Assembly (NCBI GenBank): GCA_947044405.1
Contig: CAMRHE010000656.1
Span: forward strand, 15,001 to 79,000
DNA from: Leptodactylus fallax
Lineage: Eukaryota; Chordata; Amphibia; Anura; Leptodactylidae
Reading direction: 5' to 3'
Length of the DNA: 64,000 bases
Both the position numbers and the translations under genes were made by a program. The notes beneath the pieces were generated by a model. It was not told the origin of the DNA. It saw only the letters and a list, made by a program, of their open reading frames with translations, and made no database searches. Below are positions 11,928 to 23,066 of the stretch, in pieces. Each line of letters starts with the position of its first letter. Within the stretch, counting starts at the first letter, position 1.

Positions 11928-12318
11928 GAGAGACAAATGTTATTGTTTGTATCATGAAAACTTATACAATTTTACAGTGTATTTTCTGTATCATTTCCTC
12001 ACAGTTTTTTAGATCTCTGCTTGCTGACATTCATTCTGCTTACTTCTAATGGATAAAAAAAAAAAATCAGTCCATGGTCATGTGATGGACACACAGGTGC
12101 ACAGCTCCTTACCAGCTGTCTGATTACTGTGCTGTGATTATAACAATATATGCACCTGTGTGTACATCACATGACCATGGACTGATTTTTATCCACTGGG
12201 AATACACAGAATGAATGACATCTAGCAGAGATCTAGAAAATTGTGAGGAAGTGATACAGAAAGTATATTAGAAAATTGTTGTACCTTATTATTATACAAA
12301 CAATAACATTTGTCTATT
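11928..12318. repeat. Fold-back element between tRNA-Leu and tRNA-Phe, unit 1
   Basis: The arms are about 190 bp, centred near 12117. ATCAGTCCATGGTCATGTGA on the left pairs with TCACATGACCATGGACTGAT on the right, and the outer ends GAGACAAATGTTATTG and its complement also match. It is present at the same place in units 2 and 3. Confidence 0.75.
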
Positions 12319-12469
12319 AAAGGGGTTGTCCCGTTTCAAATATTAAGGTTAAATTTTTTTATTTAAAATTTGGTGAATTATTTTACATTGCTCATACATT
12401 ATTCAGTTGATGAGTTCTTACAAATTTTTTTTTTTTTTTCAGTTTAAATGGGTAAATAAAAGTAAAACT

Positions 12470-12542
12470 TGCCAAAATCCAGGATCAAACCAGGGACCTT
12501 TAGATCTTCAGTCTAACGCTCTCCCAACTGAGCTATTTCGAC
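12470..12542 (-). tRNA. tRNA-Phe (GAA), degenerate, unit 1 first Phe
   Basis: The anticodon arm and D arm match eukaryotic tRNA-Phe (CTGAAGA loop, GCTCAGTTGGGA). The acceptor has wobble pairs at 2-71 and 4-69. The T loop reads TTTGATC (C56 to T) and the T stem has a C-A mismatch, so the B box is damaged. A run of four T follows on the minus strand. It is probably a pseudogene or poorly expressed. Confidence 0.7.
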
Positions 12543-12737
12543 CATGTGCTGTAAATGGTAAGTAGGTTGGTTTGTGGGTTTTATAGTGACAGTGTACTGG
12601 CTCATAAATATGCTATTTTTAATAAAGAATTAACTCCTCTTTTTGGCTTTAGAGGTCCCATATTTAGGGAACTGTTTGTGCGTCGAAAACAGTTGTTCAG
12701 TGTACAAAAAAAATATAGGGTAGGCTTTGGTTCTAAG

Positions 12738-12810
12738 GCCCCAGTGGCCTAATGGATAAGGCACTGGCCTCCTAAGCCAGGGATTGTGGGTTCGAGTCCC
12801 ATCTGGGGTG
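12738..12810 (+). tRNA. tRNA-Arg (anticodon CCT), unit 1
   Basis: This is a 73-nt cloverleaf starting GCCCCAGTGGCC and ending CATCTGGGGTG. The loop CTCCTAA gives anticodon CCT, which reads AGG. The A box TGGCCTAATGG and the B box GGTTCGAGTCC are canonical. A T6 terminator lies about 8 nt downstream. It looks functional. The equivalent genes in units 2 and 3 carry TCT instead. Confidence 0.92.
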
Positions 12811-12992
12811 GTTATAATTTTTTGATTATCGTCATAATGGCAATATTTATACTAACAAGAAGGAAGGAATCCTGAACTGCTAACTGGCCTGGAAGGTGTT
12901 AAGTTAACTGCAAGCATTCCGGATGAGTTATTTTATGTTCATACACTTCACTTGTTGCATTTTGCAATTTAAACAGTGAAGAAAATGTAACC

Positions 12993-13065
12993 TGCCGAAA
13001 CCCGGGATTGAACCAGGGACCTTTAGATCTTCAGTCTAACGCTCTCCCAACTGAGATATTTCGGC
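12993..13065 (-). tRNA. tRNA-Phe (GAA), unit 1 second Phe
   Basis: The acceptor is complete (GCCGAAA with TTTCGGC, then A73) and the anticodon is GAA. One change in the A box (ATATCTCAG for ATAGCTCAG, G10 to T) breaks a D-stem pair. The B box is GGTTCAATCCC, keeping a purine at position 57. Minus-strand T4 follows. It may be active at reduced level. Confidence 0.82.
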
Positions 13066-13511
13066 TATATTTTAGGCTTTCTTGTAAACATGTACTGGCT
13101 CATAATATATGGGAGAAGATATATGAAGACTGGCATTATCAACCATGTTATTACACACCTTCTCTGGCCTCTGATTATTATACTCTGGGGCCTGATGAGA
13201 GCTCAGAGTATTACCCGTCACCTTCAGTTAGGACTGAGAAAGTTTGGTCCAAGATTAATTTTCCCAGCTAACCTTGTGAATATTAAAAAACCAAATCCTT
13301 CTGGGGAGGTAACACAATTTTTGCTTTTTTTTTTTTTGTACATTTATTTATTTTTAAGGCTTTACTGTCTCTTGTTATATTGGTCTGTATATGTTGCTAA
13401 TTGCAATGTTTATGTTTTGTATATAAGTTTTATCCATTTGATTTGATTACTAGTAGGTCTGATTTTACTACTGCCCAGTCTGGAAGGAGTTAATTTTAAA
13501 GCTCAAGAGAA

Positions 13512-13594
13512 ATCAGGATGGCCGAGCGGTCTAAGGCGCTGCGTTCAGGTCGCAGTCTCCTCTGGAGGCGTGGGTTCGAATCCCACTTCTGACA
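13512..13594 (+). tRNA. tRNA-Leu (CAG), extra copy after unit 1
   Basis: It is identical in layout to the other Leu genes, with an intact A box, long variable arm and perfect B box GGTTCGAATCC. The first base is A rather than G, giving an A1-C72 mismatch in the acceptor. TTGTTGTTTTTTTT downstream provides a terminator. Its flanks differ from those of the other Leu copies apart from a short upstream stretch like TCTGGAAGGAGTTAAT. Confidence 0.85.
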
Positions 13595-13843
13595 TTGTTG
13601 TTTTTTTTAGTTTAACCTGTTGCTGTCTATTGTGGTTATATATTTTATTTTATTTATTTTTTTAACTTCACATGCAAGTGTTACCACTCAGAAGTTTCTT
13701 TTTTTCTGTTCTTTTACTTTGCATTAATTGCAATGTTTATATTTTTTTCCTAGAACTCTATCTATATTATTTAAAGGGGTTGTCAATATTTTTATGATTT
13801 AATAGGGCTGCTACTGGGGACATAAACATAATAAACTAGTACT

Positions 13844-14099
13844 CAGTGGCGTAACTAAAGTCTTGTGGGCCCGGTTCCTACCTCATTCCTACAGTGAATT
13901 CTTGATAGTGATGGTTACAGCTGCTAAGGAGTTTAATCAACCTTAATGTGGTTAGGGTAATCTGTGGGTCTCGTCTCCTTGGCTTAAGGTCCAGATAGAA
14001 GCTGCAATCTCAATACTGATGCCAGTGCTTAGGGACCCCCGAAGGCTCCTGGGCCCCGTTGCGACTGCACCCTCTGCACCCCCTCAAGTTACGCCCCTG
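13844..14099. mobile_element. hAT-type MITE, 256 bp, with perfect 8-bp target duplication
   Basis: CTAGTACT flanks both sides (13836-13843 and 14100-14107). The left end CAGTGGCGTAACTAAAG and the right end, reverse-complemented, CAGGGGCGTAACTTGAG are typical hAT termini. Non-coding. Confidence 0.85.
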
Positions 14100-14107
14100 C
14101 TAGTACT

Positions 14108-14549
14108 CACCTCTCACCATGCCTCCAATTCCAGCAGAGGCTGTTCTGTGATCTGTATACAAATCTCCTGGCTGACATCAATGGTGATGTTCCATTTGTG
14201 CCAGGGGACAGCTGTAACCTGCATTGCTGTCTCCTTTCCGTTATCTTAATAAAGGCCATATTTACTGATTGTAGATTTTTTTTATTTTGTCTTCTGTACA
14301 TGATTATGGGGGCTGCCATCTTACCTGAGCTTCTCCTCTGCTCTGCTAGCATCATTTAGTGATATGCATTACAGCATAGTCATGGGCATAATCAGCATTA
14401 GTCTAGTGCCAACTCACTAAAGGCTGTGGAAAAGTTTTCTAGACATGTTCTGTGCAAGAAGGGGAGCAGATAAACTTTGACATCATCTATTATCAGTAGG
14501 GGTGTATTGATGGGGCACCATGGGTGTTATCTGTAAAGTGTGATTTTCT
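14108..14549. repeat. Array spacer, start of unit 2
   Basis: From 14284 the sequence repeats the first bases of the window (ATTTTGTCTTCTGTACATGA). It runs to the 5' copy of the L1 target duplication at 14536-14549 and resumes at 20119. The short open frames here are not supported. Confidence 0.6.
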
Positions 14550-14989
14550 TCCAAATCTCTTTTTATTGAAAAAGTATAATGTACAAAATACAATAAAAAG
14601 AGCATTATGTAAATAAAATAGGTAAAACAATGCCATTGAGCAAAGCAACTGGAAATCGAAAAGTGAGGGAGTAACGGGAAGGGAAGGAAAAGGAAACAAA
14701 TGATGCAAAATACAAAACAATACAATACAGTAAGTTGCAACAGAACGGTATTACGCATGATGTTACATGGGGAGCTCTCATCCAGGCCCGCTGCATCTGG
14801 AGGAGGGGCAGGGAAGAGGGGGAAGGGGAGGGGGAGGGGGCCATGGGTGCTGCACTAAGATGAATCCAATCGAACAGTGACAAAAATGATGGGCATCAGG
14901 TCCCTGAGTACAGAGAATGGCGTGCAAGATGGAACAATGCTACCTTCCAAATAAGTAAAAGAGGGAGGAATAATGCGCGGTTATGGTCT

Positions 14990-17900
14990 CCCATGGGTGT
15001 AAGTGAATAACTCAATATATAAGTAGATCAATAAAAGAAATAAATATAAAATAAAATAAGTAAGTATCAGAGACCAGGAAGGGGGTAGGCAGGTGAAGAG
15101 GGGGACAGAAATGAAAATGAAAAAGAAAAACGAAAATGAAGATGGAATGGGAGGAAAGAAGGAAGGGGAGGGAAACAAGACCCCCTGACAAAGTCTCCTG
15201 ACCAACTACCCTGGAGGGGGTGGGGAGTTCATGCCAATTTAAAGCTCCTTCTCTAGTCAAACCATGGTCGCTATAAGGCCTCGAAGGACTGATGTTTACG
15301 TAGTTCCCAACTATGCAATTTCTCAAGCCGGGCGATCTCACAAAGGGGGGCTCCTTCTTAAGCCAATTAAGTGGTATCAATAATTTAGCAGCTTGGACCA
15401 GTAAAGTAGTAAGATCGCCTTTTGCCGGAGACCAATTCCCTGAGGGCAACCACAGCAAAATGGAGGCAGGGGTCAGAATAATGTCTGGTGCCCCCACTTT
15501 ACGAAGAATCCTTTCCACCTGTGACCGAAAGGAGGAGATAGCCTTGCAGGTCCAGAAAATATGCCCCAAAGAGCCTGGGCACAACTGCGATCCGACAATC
15601 GCAGTCCCAAAACGGGGATTGCGCCTGCAGAATGGAATGGTCGGAGTCAGAGAGGGAGATGTTCATTGCTTCCGACTTAGCATAATTAATTTTAAAATTA
15701 GACAACTGACCGAACCGGTCTAATAGCTGTAGTACTGTTAGGACCGTAGCTGGCGTCTCTGCAGTAGTGCTGTGAGGTGCCGCTCCGGTCCTCACACTTT
15801 CCTGCACGCTCGCTTTTCTAGGGGTTAACTTTCCTGCACTCACCTGTCTATTTAGCCTCCCTTCCGGCGCTCTGCTCTCGCTGGTTATTCATTTTCCCTA
15901 GGTGTGAGCTCCTCCTCGTACTCTGTACCGACCTTCGATCCTTTCCTGCTGCTTCTGTGTTTATTGCTCCCTCCGTTTGTGACCACGGCTTGCCTTCCAA
16001 ATCATCTCTCCTTGAACGCTGATTCTGTACCTCGTGACCTCCTGAAATTGACCCGGCTTGTTTTTGACTCTCCTTACGTCTCTTCCTCTGGTACTATAAC
16101 CTGTAACTGCATCTTCTCCAGCTTTCCAGTATTCTTCTGCCTACAAACTTGCTCAGGTGAATGGTTTTTGGATTCCGGGGCCCTTCTGTGACTTGTGGTG
16201 CGCCGTGCATTCTGCGCCCTTAGGACTGTTGCGGTTCTGGTCGAAGGTAGCGACCTAGACCAACTCCACCATCAGAAGTTCTGGCGAAGACCTCTGGAGG
16301 CTAGTTCAGTTTCAGTTCGGGGACGCTGGACACTCGGCGCTGTTTTACCTTAGTGTACAGGGGTGGGTCTGGATTTCCTAAGACTAATTCTGTCTTGCAC
16401 TGCGTTTGGTTCCTATGAAGTACTTGAGGAAAGGTGCGGATAGGGTCTGATACAAGGAGGAGCAAGTCATCAGCAAAAGCTGCGCTATAGTGGGTGGTGT
16501 GATACCTCTGACATCCGGATGGTCTCTAATGGCCTGCAAGAGAGTTTCCATTACTAAAATAAACAGAGTGGGCGAAAAGGGGCAACCTTGCCTCGTGCCA
16601 TTCTGTATAGAAAACGGCTCTGACAAGGTACCATTGACCCTAATTTTGGCCAAACATAAACAGCCAATTGATTCTATCGAAGGCCTTCTCAGCATCAGTG
16701 CCGAGAAGAACCAACGGAAGGCGGGTCTTAAGTGCATATTGTACCAGTTGAATGACCCTACAGGAGTTATGGTTGCCCTCCCTTCCAGGGACAAAGCCAC
16801 ATTGTTCCGGGTGAATCAGGGATTGGAGAAGGAGCTGGAGGTGCGATGCCAGCACCTTTGTCCACAGCTTCACATCAACATTCAGCAGGGATATCGGTCT
16901 GTAGCTGCCACTTTTGGTTAAGTCTTTACCTTCTTTTGGCAGAATTGTAATGGTCGCCTCCAGAGCCTGGGGAGGAGTGAACCACCTAATCGGATAGCCT
17001 CGCACCAGGCAGTTAAGTGTGGGAGAAGGGTGGAGCTAAACACCTTGCAATACCCCACCGGGAGACCATCTGGGCTTGAACATTTTCCCAATGGCATGGA
17101 AGCAAGGGTGGACTGTACTTCCTGGTCGGAAACTGGTTGAAGAAGAGAAAGTTTGTTCTCAGACAGTATGGGCAGGTGGAGATGTTGAAGGAAATTATCC
17201 ATATGTTGCACGGTGGTCGAGTCAAAGGGGTCTAGGGCTGGTTTCAGATTATATAAATTCTGAAAGTATTCCTGAAACTGAGCTGCAATATCCTCCGTGT
17301 TGGTGACAGCAGTACCCTGATCAGAAACTATCTTGTTAATGAAAGTGGAGTCTTTCCGCTTTTTAATTAAGTGGGACATCATCCTATTCCCCTTATCCTC
17401 ATGGGCGTAGAATTTGAACTTGGCATACTGGTAATTTTTGGCATACCGGACATTTAGGTGGTCATGCAACTGAGTACGAAGATCAGAGAGGTCCGATTGA
17501 ACTGCAAGGGCCCCAGAACGCTTCTGAATGCATTCTAGTGCATAGATTCTAGTCAATAGGTCATTAAGACGTGACATGCATTCCCTCTTGACCCTCGACC
17601 CAAGGGCTATCAACCCAACTCGAATGAAAGCTTTATGCGCTTCCCATGTAATAGCATGAGAGGTGTCAAGGGCAAGATTTTCTACAAAGAAACGTTGGAG
17701 TTTAGTAGTCAAAGTGGCCACATGGCAAGGGTTATCTAGAAGAGTATCGTTTAGTCTCCATGACCAAGTCCTTGCCGGCAAGGTATGGAGGGTCAGCGAC
17801 ATGGACACCGGTGTGTGGTCCGAAATAGTAAAGGATCCAATGTCCACTGATTTCAGAACACACACACACACATGTGATTTCGACAAAAACAGGTAGTCCA

Positions 17901-18513
17901 ACCTATGTGAAGAATGGTGGACAGTGGATACGTATGTACAGTATAGTCCCTCGAGGACGGATTAAATATCCTCCAGGAGTCCAAAATATCCGCATCATGA
18001 AGGGCTCTCTGTAAACCAGCAAGCGCCCGCTGGAAGTGGACAGAGGCGGCAGTAGGAGGAATCCAAGGCCGAACTAAGAGCGACATTGAAGTCCCCCTCA
18101 ACCACTCTTATCCCCTCAGCAAAGTCCCTGAACCTAGATAGTGTGTGAGATAACCAATACGTTTGCTTCACATTAGGGGCATAAAAATTACTCAATGACA
18201 TCAGCAGGTTCCCCAACCTACCCTTCACAAAAACGAACCGGCCTTCAGGATCGGCACAAACCACCAGTGGGTCAAAAGGGACAGATTTAGCAATGGCTAT
18301 AGAGACGCCCCTGGAAGCCTTAGCATTACAACTGTGGAACCATTGCTTAAAATATTTAGTGGAGAGTTTGGGGACTGACGTCGATTTAAAGTGCGTCTCT
18401 TGCAGAAAGCAAATTTCCGAGCCGAACCTCTTAAGGAGTTTCAGCAATTGAGATCTCTTTTGAGGAGCGTTTAAACCACGCACATTCCAAGAAGTGATAT
18501 TAAATGTCGCCAT
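14990..18513 (-). pseudogene. L1 ORF2 relic (endonuclease and reverse transcriptase)
   Basis: The start ATG at 18511-18513 is followed by the endonuclease N-terminus TFNITSWNVRGLNAP. Then come FLQETHFK, FYAPN and a weakened catalytic loop (EGDFNVAL where the intact relative has GGDLNLAL). The SDHTPVSM block lies in a shifted frame near 17840. RT motifs are [37 protein letters not shown] and a damaged FADD region near 16470. A 683-bp insertion interrupts the RT, and a deletion joins the SPFW segment to the C-terminal domain. Stops and frameshifts are frequent. The encoded enzyme would nick target DNA and copy L1 RNA, but this copy is dead. Confidence 0.85.
15736..16418. mobile_element. 683-bp LTR-like insertion inside the L1 ORF2 relic
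   Basis: AGTAC flanks both sides (15731-15735 and 16419-16423), and the insert begins TGTTAGGACC and ends TTCCTATGA. Taking it out restores the L1 reading frame across the site. A 5-bp duplication and a TG start fit a solo LTR of a gypsy-like retrotransposon, although the other end is GA rather than CA. No protein is encoded. The class is inferred only. Confidence 0.6.
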
Positions 18514-19031
18514 TTTTATAAGGCGAGAGAGGGAGCACAGCAATAATGAAGGAAACCCGCTGATGCCAGAAGGGGCAGTGCAGCACCCGTGGACATGACA
18601 TAAAACACAAAGCAGGGAATGACAAAGTAACAAATACATCAACAAATTGCCTATAAACAAGTTGTAAAATACTAAGGGTGGGGAGCTGATCAGCGCAATT
18701 AGGATTGGGCTGAGGGGGGTATGGGAGGGAGTCGGAGGGAACATAGGACCACAACATGTGCATGATCCACCTAATCGTCAAAACCGTGCGGAGTACCACA
18801 GATAAAATAAGCAAAAAACTAAACGTATGTCAACCAAACCACCCAGCATGGTGAGCGGTGAATAGCTAATAGATTGTCCCGACAGTCCAGGAAGCTCAGT
18901 GAGGCAGGGACTGGGACTGCAAAAACACTCACAGCCTCAGGCTATAAATAGAGGTAGTCACGGTGAATTCGGAACTAAGGGTCGGTGAGCAGGCTTCTTC
19001 TTAGGCCTTGTTGGTTTCCCCTTCCACACCT

Positions 19032-20073
19032 TCATGGACTGGTCTGTAGCCGGTAGTTTCGGGAAATCCAGGTGCTGCTCAGTAACCGCCAGCCAGGATG
19101 GAATAGGTATAGGGGCAATACCCAGTAGCTCTCACGCCGCAGGTAAGTCATCCGGGAATCTAATGGTGCACCGCTCGCCATCATACAGGAACGAGAGGCC
19201 GAAGGGAAAAAGCCAGCGAAAAAGCACTTTCTTGTCACATAGGTAGGAGGTCAAGGGTCTAAGAAGGCGCCTCTTGTACATTGTAGAAGGAGCTAAGTCC
19301 TGCTATAGCAAGACAGGGTCCCCATCAAGGGACAAGTCTTTACAGGCCCTCACAGCGTGAAAGACCGCGGCATTATCGGTGTAACACAGGAGGGCGCAGA
19401 CGACATCCCGAAGAGGCTCACCCACCGGCGGGACAGGGCGCAAGGCCCTATGGATACGCTCGATAGAAATATTTGCCGCCTGCTCCTCGCCAAGTAACTG
19501 GCAGAAAAGTTTTTTCGCTGCCTCTGGTAGATCCTGATGGGACACCGCTTCAGGGATACCCTTAAAGCAAATATTCTTCCGCCTCCTGTGGTTCTCCTGA
19601 TCCTCTATCTTCTCCAGCACCATATTGAGCGCATTCAGCCTCTGTTTGCAGCAAGTCTCTGTTGCCTTGCCGAAAGTAATAATGGCGGCTTGAGCGGTCT
19701 CCAGCGTGTCCAGGCGTTGACCCATTTGGCCCACTTCGGCCTTAATGTCCCCCAGTTCCTGCATCACCGGAGCGATGGCTTGTGAAAGGACTCTCTTCAG
19801 GAAAAGCGAGATTCAGATGGCGTTGTTGCCGCCAGTCACGCTGTCCTTATCGTCTGGCTCCTCAAAGTCTGCGGGGTCTGAAGGCGGCGGCGCCATATTG
19901 CTAAGGAGCGCAGGAGACAGGGCCAATTTTTTTCGAAGGAATCTCTCCATTTCCCCGGCATTTTTCCTAGACTTGGGTGTCTCCGGTCTGTCCCCCCGAC
20001 CTATCCCAGTCCATTTTGGAGGCTGGAAGATGCTAAATAAACAGGTACTCCAAGCAGTGAGACGGGAGCTCAA
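19032..20073 (-). pseudogene. L1 ORF1 relic (RNA-binding chaperone)
   Basis: Frames on the minus strand align with the intact ORF1 at 20820-21905. The N-terminal segment has MERFLRKKLALSP (relative: MQKFLRKKVARSP). A coiled-coil segment has LDTLETAQAA. The RRM-like core has RRRKNICFKGIPE and ISIERIHRALRPVP. The C-terminal domain has WLFPFGLSF near 19190. Frameshifts near 19800 and 19300 and a stop near 19140 inactivate it. The normal product coats L1 RNA in the RNP. Confidence 0.8.
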
Positions 20074-20132
20074 GATTAAGCGGCCGTCTTGTATAGTGGT
20101 CAGGCTCCGCTCCCCCTTAAGTGTGATTTTCT

Positions 20133-20719
20133 GCTGTGATTCTGTCTGTTTTGTTAATGATGAAATAATTTGACTACATCAGTAAAAATTCCTACAGAAT
20201 TGGCAAGTTTTGGTCCATTATTAGGCGTAGTGGCCAGAGTGAACATTGCAGGGTGTAGAACTTTTTTTTTTTTTTTAACCCCTTAACGACCAAGGGCATA
20301 ATAGTATGTCCTTGGTCACATGGGAATGTATTGAGAGAGCTCAAGAGCTGAACTCTCTGCCAACACCGATCGCAGCCGTTAACACTTTAGATGCTGTGGT
20401 TAAACGCGACTGTGGCATCTGCCGCCATCTTTGACCAATCGCTGCTTTCTGGGTCATCATCGGAGGGCGGCGATTGGTTGCCATGACAGCCAGGCTTATC
20501 ATTAGTATGGTTCTATCACCATAGGCAGCGTGTAATAGAACTCAAGGTCCCTAGGGGGCTTGATCATAAAAATAAAAGAAGAAAAAAAAAAGTTTTTAAA
20601 AGTATTAAAAAAAGCACCAAAGTTCAAATCCCCCCTTTCTCTAAATCACATATACAAAAAATTAACAAAAGTAAACATAAACACTTTAGGTATCCCCGTG
20701 CTCAAAAATGCCCAAACTA
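20133..20719. repeat. Array spacer and TTAA MITE (from 20279), unit 2
   Basis: This continues the spacer interrupted at 14549. The MITE starts after TTAA at 20275-20278, matches 299 onward, and is itself interrupted by the L1 at 20720. It resumes at 27383. Confidence 0.7.
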
Positions 20720-20819
20720 GGGGCGGAGCCTGACCGTCGAACGAGATGGCAGCTTGATCTGTAGCTCTGCCGCTTGAGTACCCACAGACACCCTTTTCAA
20801 TAGCGAGAACAGCTCAAGA

Positions 20820-21905
20820 ATGGTCAAAATAGGGAGAGATCGTACCGGCGAAGCTTCTGACACGCCAAGGTCCCAACAATCTCAGGCAGTCATGCAAAAA
20901 TTCTTGAGAAAGAAAGTGGCCCGCTCGCCAGGCTCGGCGGTTAAGATGGCGCCTGAGGACAGTAGCGGCGCGGAAGAAGCGGGGGGGGATTCAGACGCTG
21001 ACGGCGCTCGGCTAGGACATAGCCATGATACCATCACAAAGGGATTCCTTCGCAGGGCTCTGGCTCAGGCCGTTGCCCCAGTCCTGGCGGAGCTAGGAGA
21101 ACTACGAGCCGACATGAAGTCTATGGGAAGAAGAGTGGAGCAGCTAGAGGGTGCTCAAAAAGAAGCGCAAAAATGCTCCACGGAAATGGCACTGCAGTTA
21201 GATACGCATACAGATCACCTAAACAAGACTCACCTGCTCCTGGAGGATCTGGAAAACCGAAGCCGACGACGTAACGTCCGGATTAGGGGACTCTCGGAGG
21301 CCTACGCTGCCGACAAGCTCTCCGAGGTGGCCGCCGCCATTTTTGCTCGACTCATGGGCGGGAGTGACGCAGGCCTCTTCAACATCGAGCGTATACATAG
21401 GGCGCTCAGGCCCAAACCAGGGGCCGCGGACCCTCCGAGGGATGTCATATGCGCTATGCTCTCCTCGGCCGACACTGCTGCAGTCCTTCGAGCTGCGAGA
21501 GACTGCCCGAAGCTAGTATTTGAAGAAGCGGAGATCCAGATTTTCCAGGACTTGGCACCCTCCACACTCCAGAAACGCCGAACCCTCAAACCGCTATTGG
21601 CGGCTCTCCAAGCTAAAAGGCTACCCTACGCGTGGCTGTTCCCCTTTGGATTATCCATTCTTAAAAATGGGAAAAGAATAAATATCCACACCCCGAGAGA
21701 CCTGGAGGAGGCCTGGCAGATTCTAGATATTCCGCCGATAACGATACCCTCCTGGCTGCCGCTCCAGGGAGAAGTGGCGACCCAACAAGCACTACCAGCA
21801 CCTCGCTCACCCCGCACCCCTAGCAAGCTGGGGTCCCAGACGGGGGTGAAGAACACAACCGCAGCTAGACGGCGAGATCAGGTCCTGATCGTCAAGGAGA
21901 AATGA
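20820..21905 (+). CDS. L1 ORF1 protein, 361 aa (RNA-binding nucleic-acid chaperone)
   Basis: In L1 elements this protein trimerises, coats the element RNA and helps target-primed reverse transcription in the RNP. The N-terminus is basic (MQKFLRKKVARSP, residues 25-37), followed by an acidic low-complexity stretch (45-65). Residues about 85-147 have heptad-like spacing consistent with a coiled coil. The segment LEDLENRSRRRNVRIRG at 141-157 opens an RRM-like domain, as in mammalian ORF1p. The C-terminal domain runs from about 236 to 305 and includes PYAWLFPFGLSI. The tail is basic and proline-rich. The ATG at 20820 lies 100 bp from the element's 5' end and the frame is open throughout. ORF2 follows after 1.16 kb. 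Confidence 0.93.
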   Translation: MVKIGRDRTGEASDTPRSQQSQAVMQKFLRKKVARSPGSAVKMAPEDSSGAEEAGGDSDADGARLGHSHDTITKGFLRRALAQAVAPVLAELGELRADMKSMGRRVEQLEGAQKEAQKCSTEMALQLDTHTDHLNKTHLLLEDLENRSRRRNVRIRGLSEAYAADKLSEVAAAIFARLMGGSDAGLFNIERIHRALRPKPGAADPPRDVICAMLSSADTAAVLRAARDCPKLVFEEAEIQIFQDLAPSTLQKRRTLKPLLAALQAKRLPYAWLFPFGLSILKNGKRINIHTPRDLEEAWQILDIPPITIPSWLPLQGEVATQQALPAPRSPRTPSKLGSQTGVKNTTAARRRDQVLIVKEK

Positions 21906-23066
21906 AACTTGCTCGGTTGGGCTGCCGGGTGTCTCTAGACACGGCTCCAGATATGTATGACCCACCTGTTCACAGTGACTGTGATGTCAGTTATTTAATT
22001 AATCGGTTAGCTTTGCAAAGGTTTTGCAATTCACTAAACTAAGTAGTGGATAATTGTCTGGATGTGCGCCCTCTTGGGCGCTTATATATATATATAAGTA
22101 TATAAGTATATGCGGAGAATGTACTATTGAAAATACCGGGAAGATATCTTATGGTTTATTATGTTATCATTGACCTTCAGTTATAGAAATCCTCGTACAT
22201 TGACCCCCTGGTATTTACATTTAAATCTAGATCCCCACCTCCGCCCTCCCTTGCCCACCCTTCCCTGTCGGATCTACCCTTGCCCACGCCCCCCCCCCCC
22301 CTACCCGCCCGCCAGGTCTCTCCCCCCCCCCCCCCCAGTGGCACCTTGCAGACAACCCCTTTGGGCTCCCCCCCCCCCTTGCCTGCTGTTGGCCTTGCCG
22401 GGTTGGATGGGATATGGGGGGGTGCTGTGCGGGGTGAGGGCGGGGGGCCCTTCTGGGGGGGAAAAAAAAAAAAAAAAAGCCGGTCATAACGGTTCACCGC
22501 TGGGGAACTCTCCCCCCCCCTCCCTCCCTCGCCCCCCCCCCCCCCTCCCTGTCCCCCCCCCACCTCACTGACTCCTAGTTCAGTTGCTGGGACATGGTGG
22601 GGTACCTATTGTTGGGTGAAGGGCGCCATCGCATACTGAGTATTTGTATACCTCTAGTCCCTTCCCTTATGGATTCAGTATGCCCACTCACGGTCTTCTG
22701 GCGGCGTCTACCTCCCTAAGTGACCACAGCACATGGGTGTGTGTCCGGGACTCTGTGCGATCAGGATTTACTCCCACCCCTGTCTATTGTACCCATATAG
22801 GCTATCTGAAGATTCCTGACTGGTACTTGGTGTCGGTGGATATACAGATCTACTCCACCGACCTCTTACATCATCAACCACTAAGCTTGTTTTTTGTTTT
22901 TTTTTTTTTTTTTCTTCTTTTGTCCCAATCCTCCTCTTCCCTTACTAACACACTTCTCTTGTTCCTCTCTTAGGTCTTCTACTGCCCTCTATCTATTTTC
23001 TCTTCTTGCTTGGCTCTTACTTGACCTCCTCTCCTCCGTGTGTTCACTAGCTGGCATACAGCACCC
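21906..23066 (+). other. C-rich inter-ORF spacer of the intact L1
   Basis: It contains many runs of 8-13 C (22290-22380 and 22500-22560), an A15-16 run near 22464, and a T-rich tract before ORF2. Apparent ORFs on both strands are low-complexity and not credible genes. The minus strand is G-rich with G-quadruplex potential. Long homopolymers may be unreliable in assembly. Confidence 0.7.

Larger units (their letters stand above)
14550..20118 (-). mobile_element. Degraded L1-clade LINE, minus strand, near full-length outer ends
   Basis: It is flanked by the 14-bp duplication AAGTGTGATTTTCT (14536-14549 and 20119-20132). Read on the minus strand it starts GGGGGAGCGGAGCCTGACC, like the 5' end of the neighbouring intact L1, and ends with AATAAA (14562-14567) close to the 3' end, without a long A tail. 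ORF1 and ORF2 relics lie inside. The body is short because about 1.1 kb of ORF2 is deleted near 15600, between the RT palm and the C-terminal cysteine region. A separate 683-bp element is inserted at 15736-16418. It belongs to a different subfamily from the 20.7-kb L1, because the proteins are clearly divergent. Confidence 0.88.

Noticed and set aside
13008..13446. Open frames of 87 and 118 codons
   Set aside because: They start in or beside tRNA-Phe and are not conserved as frames in units 2 and 3.
14483..15205. Minus-strand open frames with hydrophobic stretches
   Set aside because: They lie in the L1 3' region and spacer, and their A/T-rich composition explains the apparent membrane segments.
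22177..22571. Open frames of 86-136 codons on both strands
   Set aside because: They are poly-C/poly-G low-complexity translations (Pro- or Gly-rich) within the L1 spacer.
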